Assembly (NCBI RefSeq): GCF_015694705.1 | Contig: NZ_JADQDR010000016.1 | Span: forward strand, 1-64,000 | DNA: 64,000 bases | Direction: 5' to 3' | Origin: Pontibacter rufus | GTDB taxonomy: Bacteria > Bacteroidota > Bacteroidia > Cytophagales > Hymenobacteraceae | Shown: positions 25,867 to 34,458 of the stretch, piece by piece | Position numbering within the stretch: the stretch's first letter is position 1 | Layout: every line of letters begins with the position of its first letter | Notes under the pieces: model-generated | What the model was told of the DNA's origin: nothing | Database searches by the model: none | What the model saw: the letters and a program-made list of their open reading frames with translations, nothing else | Position numbers and translations under genes: made by a program

Positions 25867-27687
25867 ATGGCCCAATTACCCTGGTTTGAAGCCAAACCAC
25901 ACTTACTTGAGAAGGAAGTAGATGCCCTGACTGCCGCTGGAGTTGAACACAAGATTAGTTCGACAGCCGGCAGTCAGGGCATCATGCAAATAGACCTCAT
26001 CATTGATGAGGCCAGTAGCGCAGTATTCAGCTTACCTAAAGAATACGCCCCTATTAAGCTCACAGCAGTTTTCCCAGACAACTACCCGTTTTTCCGTCCT
26101 GAGGTCTATGCAGACGGCTTGGTCCTGCCGCGGCATCAGAACCCGTTTGGTAAGAACCTTTGCCTGCTGCCAAGGTCGACGGCCGAGTGGGAGCCAGAGT
26201 GGACGCTGCTCACTTTCCTGCAGTCCCAACTGCCGAAAGTGCTGGAGAAAGGGTCCATTGAAGATCCTGCGCTGCTCGCAGAGGATCCGCATGAGCAGGC
26301 AGAGCCCGTGAGCGAGTACATAGCAGATCCATTCCACCCCGTGGTTTTTGACGGCTCCTGGGCCGAGACAATACCTGATCAAGGTGATGATATTGTCTTG
26401 CTAGGCAGAACTCTTGTAGGTGTCCCTGAAAAGGCAAGCTTCCAGACAAGAATGGTCGTGCTGGAGACTACGAATCCTTCCGGTAAAAAAGTTGGTCAGC
26501 TCCCCTCATCCCTCAATAAGCACTTCCAACAGAAGCTACAGGGAACCCTGCTACGGCTGCGTGAGCGCCCTTCTTTGGAGAATCCACTTGAGGACCTGAA
26601 GCAGCTTTCCAAACTTGCTGAAAGCAAGGGTATCTATAACTTAGCCCAAAAGCCACTTTATCTGAAAAATGGGATAAGAATCACTCATGTGATCGGATTA
26701 AACTTCCCTGAGGAGGTTAAGCCGGGGGTTCCGGGAATGGGCTGGCTGTTCCTCGTGGCTGGCGTAGTTCAGGAGACGAAAAGCCTCAGTGGCAAAAAGG
26801 GCCGTCCCAGTGAGAAAGCTATCGCCTACTATGCCAAGGCCCTTAGAGCCGGGGAAAGGGACCTCCAGGTTAGGGTGCCTAGGCTGCGTGAACTGAAGAG
26901 CAAAACTATAGCGCTTGTGGGCTTAGGGTCCCTTGGCGCTCCCGCTGCAATAGAGTTTGCTAGAAACCAGGTAGGGCAGTTAAGAATCCTGGATTATGAC
27001 GTGGTAGAGCCAGGGCCTACTGTGCGCTGGCCGTTGGGCCTCGCATCCGCTGGCCTGTTGAAGACGGAGGCTGTCAAGGCCTTCATAGATGAGCATTATC
27101 CAACAACAGTGGTTACGCCACTTGATCATAAGATTGGGGGTGTTCCGCCGGTTCATGCGCAAAGCAAAAAGCCTTCTGAGCAGCAAGTTCTAGAGCAGCT
27201 GCTTGACGGAGCCTCTTTACTGTTTGATGCCTCGGCAGAGGTGGGCGTCAACCATTTTCTATCCGAGGAAGCCAAAAGGCTAGGTATTCCCTATGTTTCG
27301 ATTTACGCAACACCGGGAGCCTGGGGCGGTTTGACCATGCGTGTCGTTCCAGGCAAAACCAAAGGCTGCTGGATGTGCCTGCAGCACGCAAAGACTGACA
27401 ACACCGTTCCCGTACCCATAGCAGATCCGGCGGGGGACATCCAAACAGCCGGCTGCGGGGACCTAACCTTTACGGGGGCAGGATTTGACCTGCAAAACGT
27501 TTCCCTGGCAGGTGTAAGATTGGCAGTCGCCACACTCTGCTCCGGGGAGGAGGGAGGGTATCCTGATATGGATTGGGATGTGGGGGTGCTTAACTTAGCA
27601 GACGCCGAAGGCAGGCCTGTTGCACCTAAGTGGTCTACTTACACTCTAGACTCACACTCCAAATGCGACTACTGCAATGCACAGTAG
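25867..27687 (+). CDS. Fused E2-E1 (Cap2-like) ubiquitin-transferase enzyme
   Basis: The 606-residue protein joins an N-terminal E2-like domain to a C-terminal ThiF/E1 domain. In the E2 part, Cys99 lies in RHQNPFGKNLCLLP, the usual catalytic setting. The E1 part has the nucleotide motif GLGSLGAP (352-359), LDYDVVEPG (375-383) and the Arg of TVRW. Cys530 in TAGCGDLTFTGAGFD is the likely adenylation-transfer cysteine. CxxC pairs at 501/504 and 600/603 suggest a zinc site. The architecture matches CBASS Cap2, but no CD-NTase is nearby. The enzyme should activate a C-terminal Gly and transfer it to a target. The JAMM gene overlaps its end by 11 bp. Confidence 0.9.
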   Translation: MAQLPWFEAKPHLLEKEVDALTAAGVEHKISSTAGSQGIMQIDLIIDEASSAVFSLPKEYAPIKLTAVFPDNYPFFRPEVYADGLVLPRHQNPFGKNLCLLPRSTAEWEPEWTLLTFLQSQLPKVLEKGSIEDPALLAEDPHEQAEPVSEYIADPFHPVVFDGSWAETIPDQGDDIVLLGRTLVGVPEKASFQTRMVVLETTNPSGKKVGQLPSSLNKHFQQKLQGTLLRLRERPSLENPLEDLKQLSKLAESKGIYNLAQKPLYLKNGIRITHVIGLNFPEEVKPGVPGMGWLFLVAGVVQETKSLSGKKGRPSEKAIAYYAKALRAGERDLQVRVPRLRELKSKTIALVGLGSLGAPAAIEFARNQVGQLRILDYDVVEPGPTVRWPLGLASAGLLKTEAVKAFIDEHYPTTVVTPLDHKIGGVPPVHAQSKKPSEQQVLEQLLDGASLLFDASAEVGVNHFLSEEAKRLGIPYVSIYATPGAWGGLTMRVVPGKTKGCWMCLQHAKTDNTVPVPIADPAGDIQTAGCGDLTFTGAGFDLQNVSLAGVRLAVATLCSGEEGGYPDMDWDVGVLNLADAEGRPVAPKWSTYTLDSHSKCDYCNAQ

Positions 27688-28162
27688 CTCTACGTATGTG
27701 GTATGGCTAAGGGAGTCGGCCTACAATGCTGTTCTTGTGGAGGCGATAAAGGCTATGCCCCGTGAGACGGGAGGCGTCCTAATCGGGTACTGGGGGAACC
27801 TATATGAAGCTGTGGTTACTGACGTCATAGGGCCAGGTTCCTTGGCTGTTCACAAGAGGCATTCGTTTGTTCCTGATAATACCCATCATGTGAGGGAAAT
27901 CGAGAAAGCATATCTGAAATCGGATAGGACAGAGACATATCTGGGTGACTGGCACACCCATCCGAAGTCAGGCGCTTACCTGAGCGAACGAGATCAAAGC
28001 ACTCTTCTTAAAATCGCTAATTATAAGGAGGCAAGGTTGACAAAACCGCTGATGATGGTCTTGGGAACCAAACCCTTTGGTATAGAGGCTTGGATAAATG
28101 CCTATGCCTCCTCGGGTAAGAGGGAAACAAAAAAATGTACGCTAAAAATTTATCAAGCCTAA
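27677..28162 (+). CDS. JAMM/MPN deconjugating metalloprotease (Cap3-like)
   Basis: The 161-residue protein has a complete JAMM zinc site: Glu30 in PRETGGVLIG, then His93-x-His95 with Ser103 and Asp106 in DWHTHPKSGAYLSERD. JAMM proteins remove or mature ubiquitin-like modifiers, as Cap3 and BilB/BubD-type enzymes do. The start overlaps the end of the E2-E1 gene by 11 bp, so it is translationally coupled. It completes a peptide, E2-E1, protease operon. All metal and acid residues are present, so it should be active. Confidence 0.92.
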   Translation: MHSSSTYVVWLRESAYNAVLVEAIKAMPRETGGVLIGYWGNLYEAVVTDVIGPGSLAVHKRHSFVPDNTHHVREIEKAYLKSDRTETYLGDWHTHPKSGAYLSERDQSTLLKIANYKEARLTKPLMMVLGTKPFGIEAWINAYASSGKRETKKCTLKIYQA

Positions 28163-28710
28163 AGCTGTAGAGCAGTAGTTATCTTTCTTTTCCACAGCTT
28201 TACTAGTGCTAAGATGATTCCAGCTAATTTCTCACTAGACTGATGCAGTTGTACACTGTTTAGCTATTTAGCTGGGACGCTGAACAGCAGTAAGAACAGT
28301 GCAAAGAAGATATAGAAGTAGGATTATTGTATTTAAGGTGTGTACCAAGAAAACCTAGTATAGATGCATAAGAACCAAACTGCGTTCTCTGAAGTATTCT
28401 TGGTGCATTTCCGAAGCTTTATCTCATCTACCTAATTGCTGGACGAGTCGGGGAAACAACTCTTCTCCCCTGCCGCTACCGGATGGGTTGACCCTTTGAC
28501 TATCTATCCTCCTTTAACCCTTTGAGTTCCTAAAATGCCTGTCCGAGCAGAGAGTTTTACATATTTGTGTACCTATAACGTTTTACAAACGCACCATTTG
28601 AAAACGTGACGGGCGGGGCTTGGGCTGACGGCGGCGGGTAACCGGAGCCGCTCGCACCGGCAGGCAAGCATCGTCTCCATAACAGTAGGGCCACGGGGGC
28701 TTCTTTTCTT
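28163..28710. other. Intergenic stretch after the conjugation operon
   Basis: No gene was seen. The sequence is AT-rich at first and becomes GC-rich toward the DUF6933 gene, marking the start of a compositional shift. Confidence 0.5.
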
Positions 28711-29244
28711 CTAAAGCAGTTGCCTTTTCTCCAGCTCCTCGCGCATCATCTCGGCCGGTGCCGCATACCCCGTGCCCCCGGGGTAGGAAGTGAGGAACGT
28801 GTTGAAGTCGCAGGCGCATCGCCTCCAGAGCCCCTCCTTCCCCATGAAGCCGGCCTGTGCCTTCAGGCTGGGAACGAAATCTATCTTGAGGCGCGAGATA
28901 TGCGCCAGCGGGGACCTGTTGCTTTTGGCGTTCCTGCCGAACTCTGCTGCCTGCTCCAGGTAAGCCCCGGGCGGGATGCCGTGCAGCTGCAGCGTGCGGG
29001 CCAGGCAAGCGCGGAAAGTGGCCGCGAAATCGGGGTGCTCCGCCTTTCTGTACCCCAGCAGCGGGAAGGAGAACTTGGTGAGCTCGTTGGTGAAAAGCAG
29101 GTTCGCCTTCCGGGCAAGGAAGAACATGTCCCCGTACCAGGAAAGAAGCGGGTCTGCCGCTTCGGCACTCACATCGGGCAGCGCCCGGCAAAACGACGGG
29201 CTTAAGTTCCCGCTCAGTCTCTTGGTTTGGTAGAGCTTTATCAT
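28711..29244 (-). CDS. DUF6933-family protein
   Basis: The 177-residue protein begins IKLYQTKRLSGNL and contains WYGDMFFLARKANLLFTNELTKFSFPLL, the recognisable core of DUF6933 proteins. It is soluble, without a signal peptide. Function unknown. Codon use is GC-rich compared with most genes in the window. It lies at the border of the GC-rich block. Confidence 0.75.
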   Translation of the reverse strand: MIKLYQTKRLSGNLSPSFCRALPDVSAEAADPLLSWYGDMFFLARKANLLFTNELTKFSFPLLGYRKAEHPDFAATFRACLARTLQLHGIPPGAYLEQAAEFGRNAKSNRSPLAHISRLKIDFVPSLKAQAGFMGKEGLWRRCACDFNTFLTSYPGGTGYAAPAEMMREELEKRQLL

Positions 29245-29545
29245 CTCGCAGCAATTCAGAGCCGTAAGCTAGGGAGGAAAAGAGCACGGGCAGGGAAACC
29301 AAGCCGCAGGACACGCCACCCTCCCTTCGATGGCCGGGGCCTCGCTGCCCGCGCTGCCCGAATTTACGCACGTAAAGCGCTGTAAGCAAGTGCCTAGTGC
29401 AGGTTAGCCTCTTTAGCTCCACCTGCTTGCCAAGCGGTGTTCAGCTGCTCTGTGAACAGGCGTGGCAAGCCCAGAGGCCGGGCTCGCGCCGCTTTGGAGC
29501 GTTGCTCAACCGCTAGCCGGCGGGCACGGTTTCCCGCCTCTTCCC

Positions 29546-30400
29546 TGGCGGCTAATTAACACGTGCAACTGCTTCACCCTTGGCGTGCCATCCGCACCTA
29601 CAGCGGCCCCGGTTCACCCGCTCGGCACCGCGGAAAACACCGGCTCAGGCTACGCCGGGTGCGCTCCAAGGACGCCCGTGCACACACAGCCCAATCCGCA
29701 CGCCCGGAGCGGCCTGTTTCCGCGGAACCCGGCGAGTTGAATTAACCGGCGCAGCCGCCTGGCTCCTTGCTTTTTATAGCGGCTCATCCGGTGTCCGGAA
29801 GCCTGCTCCCCCACTGGCCGCCAGGGGGTGCTCGCCGTACGGGGCATGCCGGAATGGCCGTTGCCGAGCTGCGCTCCGACAGCGGGGAGCTTCGCCGCGG
29901 GCGCGCGGGCAGGCCGCTCCGGGAGGGCAAGGCGTGGCCGCGGCAGTAGAGGGCCGGGAGCGCCGTCAAGGCGCGCAGCGCGGGCTAAGAGGAGGCCTTC
30001 CCCACACGGCGGGAGCCGCCGGCGGATGAGGAAAGGCAGCAGGGATCGCACGCGTGAGCCGCGCTCAGAGGCCCTCTCCGGAGGGAGCTTCCCACTCGCG
30101 CGGGGTTAGCCGTGGAAAAGGGCCGCTCGAGCACCCCTTTTCCACGGCCGGGAAGGCGCCCGGTTTTATAGCGTAACCTGCTGGCAGGCTGCCAGTCATG
30201 GAGGATGGGCACGCGCGCCTGGCATGCGATGGGCAAGCGCTTTATGCGCGCCGGCAAGACAGGCTGTCACAAGTTGTTACAAGTTGCAGACAAAGCGCTC
30301 CCGGCAGGCACGCCGGCTGATTCTATCAGGAGCCCCTCCCCGCCGCCGGAGCACGCGGCCGCGCACCGCGGAAAACCCCTGCTCCTGGTGCATAGGCCGG
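29546..30400. repeat. GC-rich module, copy A
   Basis: This copy aligns with copy B at an offset of about 1436 bp in the first part and about 1511-1550 bp later. Shared anchors include GGCTAATTAAC, CTCGGCACCGCGG, CCGGAGCGGCC, GCGCGCAGCGCGGGCT, CTCAGAGG, GTGGAAAAG with GCCGCTCGAGCA, GCAAGACAG and AAGCGCTCCCGG. Both are in direct orientation. Divergence is considerable, so the duplication is old or relaxed. Confidence 0.75.
30110..30147. repeat. Perfect 13-bp inverted repeat around CTCGAG
   Basis: Arms CCGTGGAAAAGGG (30110-30122) and CCCTTTTCCACGG (30135-30147) share a centre with the palindrome CTCGAG (30126-30131). Copy B keeps the left arm and CTCGAG but has lost the right arm. It could be a recombination site, a protein-binding site or a hairpin. 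Confidence 0.8.
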
Positions 30401-30981
30401 ACGCAACCGAGAGCGCGCAAAGCGCTGTGAAGGCGCAGGTTACGCTTCGAAACCGGAAGGCCTGCAGATGCTTCTCTCCCGCTAAGGCCCGCTGTCCCCG
30501 GCCACGCGGAAAAGCGCGGCGGAGCGGCGCTCCGCTGCGGGCAAAAGCCGCAGCAACACTGCCGGCTGTGCATTTAGGGAAGGATCCATTTCCTCAAACC
30601 CCTGCCGGTGGCCGGAGGGGCTCGTTTCCGTGGTCCCCTGCTGCCTAGGGCAGCCCAGCCAACGCGCTGGCACCGCGTTTCTTAGCCTGCTTAATTCCTG
30701 CGCAGCAACGCCTTCCTGCTGCCCCGCCCCGCCACCGCATTTTCCGGCTGCTCTCCCCGCGGCGAAAGCCCGCTCCGACACCCTGCTCCTCCCCTCCCTT
30801 TGCCGGGGGCGCCGTGAAAGGACCGGCTCCGGGAAGGATGCCTCCCCTTGCGGATGGATACCCATTGCCACGCCGGCCAGGCAACTTGTGGCACGCTGTT
30901 GTGCGTGCCGAGCACCGTCTCAGGCGCGCTTAAGAAGCGCCGCTCGCCCCAAGCTGGCAGGCCCCTTTTCCTTCTCTTCCA

Positions 30982-31900
30982 CGCCGGCTAATTAACATGC
31001 GCAACACTCTGACCCATGGCGGATTGCTTGCGCATACCACTGCACCTGACTGCCTGCTCGGCACCGCGGCATACCCTAGCTCCAGGGGGCTGGCACGCGC
31101 TCCAATGCGGCCCGCCGGCGGCACAGCCTGGCCCGCACGTCCGGAGCGGCCGTTTTCAGCGGAACCCGCGCCCGTTGAACTAGACGACGCAACTAATTGG
31201 CTCCTTGCTTCTTGGGGCTGTTAATCATGCCTTAGGCGGCTTGCTCTCCAGCTGCCCTCGCTCCTCTCTGTCCGCAAGGGGATGCGAGCACCATGGAGCA
31301 TACCGAAACAGGCCGCTGTCGCGTCCAGGGGCAGCGCAGGGAAGGGGCTCTGACGGTGCTCCGGAGGGGAAACGCTTGGCCAAGGAAGCGGTGCAGCCGC
31401 CAAAGCAACTCATCGCCTACCCGCCCTGCGCCCCGGCAGCCCGGGGCTTTGCTCCAAGCGCGTATTCCCAGCTGCTCGGGAGGAAAGTGCGGCAGCCGAG
31501 CTGTAGGCAGGGTCAACAGAGCGCGCAGCGCGGGCTTGGAGGAGGCCTCTCCCACAGTCAGAGGTGGCGCAAGCAGCTGGGAATATGCGCGCTTAGCGAG
31601 CTCAGAGGGCCTCCCCATAGGAAGGTATCTCGACGCGCAGTCAGTCGTGGAAAAGAGCCGCTCGAGCAATGCCTTTGGCGGCGGCGACCGGAGCCCTATT
31701 CCCACAGCTCGGGACGCGGAGGAAGCCCACTGCATCCGAGGCGCCGCTTTGGTGCGGTGCGCCTGCAAGACAGTTTGTTACAATTTATTACAGGTTGTAA
31801 ACGAAGCGCTCCCGGAAGGTCCGCCGGATGATTTTATTAAAAGCCATTCCCGCCACCAATGCGCGCTGCGCGCACAGCGGAGAATGCCTGCTCCCTAATA
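30982..31900. repeat. GC-rich module, copy B
   Basis: This is the second, slightly longer copy of the module in copy A. It has about 110 extra bases between the CTCCTTGCTT and GCGCGCAGCG anchors. The 3' end of each copy carries TTGTTACAA-type repeats followed by AAGCGCTCCCGG. No coding frame is conserved between the copies, which argues against a gene. Confidence 0.75.
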
Positions 31901-31967
31901 CATTTACCTGACACAAGTACAAGTCATAAAACAATGAAAAAAAGGAGCATAGAATGTGCGAGAAAAA

Positions 31968-32008
31968 CAAACCCGCCAGTAGGAAGCTAAGCTACACTGG
32001 CGGGTTTG
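31968..32008 (-). terminator. Intrinsic terminator of the XRE operon
   Basis: A perfect 13-bp inverted repeat, CAAACCCGCCAGT / ACTGGCGGGTTTG, is followed on the minus strand by a run of T. It lies 17 bp after the stop of the XRE-family gene. Confidence 0.85.
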
Positions 32009-32025
32009 CTAGAAAGTCAACATGC

Positions 32026-32310
32026 CTAAATGTCCTCCAGGAGAAGAAGCTTTATCGTGTCATTCAATTGGTGAAACAGCTTGCGTTTACCCTCTGGGAT
32101 GTCCTGCTCGTCAACAGAAAAGAAAAGAAGATAAGAATCCGGTATACTCAGCTCATCACAGATGCGATTGATTGTCGCTCTCTGGGGGAAAGAAGCGTTT
32201 GTCTCTATCTGACAGAGCGCATTCACTGAAAGGCCGCATCGCTCGGCGAATTCCTTTTGAGAATACCCTTTCTTCTTTCTTAATGTTTTGACTGCTGAGC
32301 CTATATTCAT
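32026..32310 (-). CDS. XRE-family transcriptional regulator
   Basis: The 94-residue protein is mostly one helix-turn-helix domain (LRKKKGYSQKEFAERCGLSV, then LCQIETNASFP), with a short helical tail rich in Leu. It probably regulates its own operon, which includes the two overlapping genes upstream on the same strand. A strong terminator follows. Confidence 0.88.
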   Translation of the reverse strand: MNIGSAVKTLRKKKGYSQKEFAERCGLSVNALCQIETNASFPQRATINRICDELSIPDSYLLFFSVDEQDIPEGKRKLFHQLNDTIKLLLLEDI

Positions 32311-32313
32311 TCG

Positions 32314-32619
32314 CTAGAACTTATCTTCTAATAATTTAAAAATATCTTTTCCGACCTCGTAAACCCGCAGCATCATCATTGCAATTTTGTATTTATCAGG
32401 CTTACTGCGTTGAATCTCTTCTAACAACTCCTGTTTTACCCCTTCAGGAAGGTCACTACCCTTTATCGTTTCTATATGTTTTTGTAAGCGTTCCATGAGA
32501 AAGTCTTGTTTTGAATGTAAAAAAATTCGGACAAGCTTCTCTGATCCGGTCGATCCCAACAGCAGAGAAGCCAAAAACTTGTTTGGCAGCCTTGCTGTCT
32601 TCTTCTCCACTGAAAACAT
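32314..32619 (-). CDS. Small helical protein, or frameshifted C-terminus of the IF2_N-like gene
   Basis: The frame gives a plausible 101-residue helical protein (LLEEIQRSKPDKYKIAMMML). It ends 3 bp before the XRE gene. Its first 164 bp overlap the upstream gene, which is in another frame there. The Met1 codon falls inside the upstream frame exactly where that frame's sequence becomes less protein-like. It is either an overlapping gene or the original C-terminus separated by a one-base shift near 32619. Confidence 0.55.
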   Translation of the reverse strand: MFSVEKKTARLPNKFLASLLLGSTGSEKLVRIFLHSKQDFLMERLQKHIETIKGSDLPEGVKQELLEEIQRSKPDKYKIAMMMLRVYEVGKDIFKLLEDKF

Positions 32620-33391
32620 GAAACAATTTAGGTGTTATAATAGAGTGTATCCGTGACTTTATATCCGGAAGCCTCCTCTTCTTTGCCTTCTTTTTGACCT
32701 CATAATGAATGTAGCGTGACCTGCGGGCATATATGTTTTCTAAATAATTCTTTTTAATTGATGAACTTCTATCGCTGATACAAAGATCATCAAGCTCAAT
32801 ATCAAGCCAGGCACCTGAACGGGCAATAGCGATGTCGATTTGAACAGCGAAATGATCTGTTACAAGTCGCAGTTGTTCCTCAGTAAGCTTCGGGTTTGAC
32901 TTCTTATTTAGATAGTGGCCGTGCTTCTCAAGCAAGGCAAACAGCACGGAGGCATTGGTGTTCAGAGCAGAGGCGACTCTGCTTATTTTGAAGGTATTTT
33001 TGTGCAGACCGGCAAACAGGCCTACTTCATAAAGCAAATGATTATCAATTACTTCAGCAATGTTATCATATAAGAAGTAAAGCGAACCATGGTGAGCAGG
33101 ATAATCCTTGTCAAGTGAGCGATGCGGAACTTTAATCCCCGTTTCCCCAGATTCGAAAACCTGGATGCTCTGTGGCTTTTTGCCAAAGTTCAGCTCCTCT
33201 GCCTCTCTTTTAGTTTGCATAGAGGAGGCGAACTCTTTTGTCAGCATACCATACTGCTCTGCCGTGACTTTGGTGGTGGGTCTGTTGTCCACGTCAAAAC
33301 CTTTAGCAGACAAGTAGTCCACAATGGTGGAAGTACCAATGTTCAAAGTAGTCGCAACCTGCTTAAGCCTCCTTGTTTTTTCTTCTGCCAT
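32456..33391 (-). CDS. Protein with two IF2_N-like helical domains
   Basis: I chose the start at 33391 (MAEEKTRRLKQVATTLN), matching the usual start of Bacteroidota IF2 N-terminal domains; another Met lies 4 codons upstream. The first domain (TLNIGTSTIVDYLSAKGFDV) closely resembles the IF-2 N-terminal module, and a second similar module occurs at about 145-190 (ISRVASALNTNASVLFALLE). The centre and end are charged and unassigned. The final 55 residues overlap the 101-residue ORF in another frame and may follow a frameshift. Function is unknown. Stand-alone IF2_N modules are seen in uncharacterised accessory proteins. Confidence 0.65.
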   Translation of the reverse strand: MAEEKTRRLKQVATTLNIGTSTIVDYLSAKGFDVDNRPTTKVTAEQYGMLTKEFASSMQTKREAEELNFGKKPQSIQVFESGETGIKVPHRSLDKDYPAHHGSLYFLYDNIAEVIDNHLLYEVGLFAGLHKNTFKISRVASALNTNASVLFALLEKHGHYLNKKSNPKLTEEQLRLVTDHFAVQIDIAIARSGAWLDIELDDLCISDRSSSIKKNYLENIYARRSRYIHYEVKKKAKKRRLPDIKSRIHSIITPKLFHVFSGEEDSKAAKQVFGFSAVGIDRIREACPNFFTFKTRLSHGTLTKTYRNDKG

Positions 33392-33522
33392 GTGTTGATA
33401 CACTGTCTTTAATGATTACAAATATAAGAAATAAAACACAAAATACAAGTTGAAGATTAATTTTTTATTTTTTTAATATAAAATACACTTTAATATTGTA
33501 AGATAGTGGCATCTGTGCTGTC

Positions 33523-34116
33523 CTACTTGCAGAGGCGCGTGGCCTGCGTGGCCTGGAACTTGCTGCCCTTGCTCGTCTTAAAGCCGCTCCTGTTGAGCTC
33601 CTCGGCGATCTGCCGCCAGGTGAGCCCCTGGAAAACGCGCAGCGAGCGGACCAGGGCCGCGGCCTTGCGGTTGTTCTCGTTGGCTTGCGCCTTCTCCCGG
33701 ATGGCGGCCACCCCGGCCGGCGACGCCGTGCCCCGCACGAACGCCTCGGAGGGGAGGCGCCACTCCCCCACCCGCTTGCGCTTCTCGTCCAGGGCGGCCT
33801 TGGTGCGCACGCTGATGAGCTCCCGCTCCCTATCGGCGATGGCCATAAAGAGGGTGAGGGTGAACTTGTCGAGGTTGGGGATGTCGCAGCTCTCCAGCTG
33901 GGCGTAGATGGCTAAGGCCTGCTCGGTGTTGAGGCTCAGGCGGTCTATCTTGGCCACGACCTTGCCGCTCACCTTCTCGGTGAACTCGGCGATGATGTTA
34001 CTGTCCGAATAGAAGTGCTGCACGTAGATGCGCTGGGCCTCCAGCCCGAGGCCGCTCTCCCCCTGCTTTTTGGTTGAGACCCGGTAATAGACGACGATCG
34101 GCTTGCTCTCCTCCAT
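33523..34116 (-). CDS. Serine recombinase with an internal deletion
   Basis: The 197-residue protein has the resolvase/invertase N-terminus (VYYRVSTKKQGESGLGLEAQ; catalytic Ser14) and a C-terminal helix-turn-helix (LTWRQIAEELNRSG). Between SGK and VVAKIDRLS about 25 residues usual for the family appear to be missing, and the second Arg of the usual DRLSRN motif is Leu here. It may be inactive or have altered activity. GC content is much higher than in the flanking XRE operon, which indicates recent arrival. Confidence 0.8.
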   Translation of the reverse strand: MEESKPIVVYYRVSTKKQGESGLGLEAQRIYVQHFYSDSNIIAEFTEKVSGKVVAKIDRLSLNTEQALAIYAQLESCDIPNLDKFTLTLFMAIADRERELISVRTKAALDEKRKRVGEWRLPSEAFVRGTASPAGVAAIREKAQANENNRKAAALVRSLRVFQGLTWRQIAEELNRSGFKTSKGSKFQATQATRLCK

Positions 34117-34458
34117 GTTCCACGTCTTGTTACATTTCCTCTACGTTCGTTACTGTTTGTTACAGAATATGACTGTCTGTAAACCAGCCTATCCGGGATG
34201 CTGCGGGGAACGATTTGCTCTTCGAGGGCAAGGCGCGCTTTATACCTGTGAATAAAGTATGTATATTGCTGAATACATGTTTATTACAAACTGTTTCCAT
34301 CATAAATGCAGCACCAAAAAGCTTAAGAAGGTAGGTTGCACATGAGGTTGTGCATGCAAGTCTATCCGGTATAAAAACGGTTCGGGCATACGCTCGAACT
34401 GCTTTTTGCAAGACCCTGTTTGTTTCAACTTAGGTCTTAGCGTGTCGCTGTGAATCCC
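34117..34458. other. Recombinase upstream region with repeated GTTAC motifs
   Basis: The first 70 bases carry repeated GTTAC/TTGTTACA motifs (for example around 34127-34165), like those at the ends of the GC-rich modules. They could form the recombinase site. An 83-codon minus-strand ORF has no family resemblance and is not called. Confidence 0.4.

Larger units (their letters stand above)
29245..31950. other. GC-rich block without supported coding sequence
   Basis: About 2.7 kb of strongly GC-rich DNA. Many ORFs appear on both strands and all frames, as expected when stop codons are rare, but none reads like a protein: composition is dominated by Arg, Pro, Ala and Gly, with no domains. The block contains two diverged copies of one module and a long palindrome (listed separately). 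It ends just before an AT-rich stretch and a terminator. It may be a structured RNA, a recombination target or decayed foreign DNA. Confidence 0.6.

Noticed and set aside
29462-31898. Many ORFs of 60-208 codons in the GC-rich block
   Set aside because: They occur in all frames, are Arg/Pro/Ala-rich, have no domains and are not conserved between the two copies. They reflect few stop codons in GC-rich DNA.
29546-31900. Retron or insertion sequence in the GC-rich modules
   Set aside because: No reverse transcriptase or transposase and no terminal inverted repeats flanking the modules were seen.
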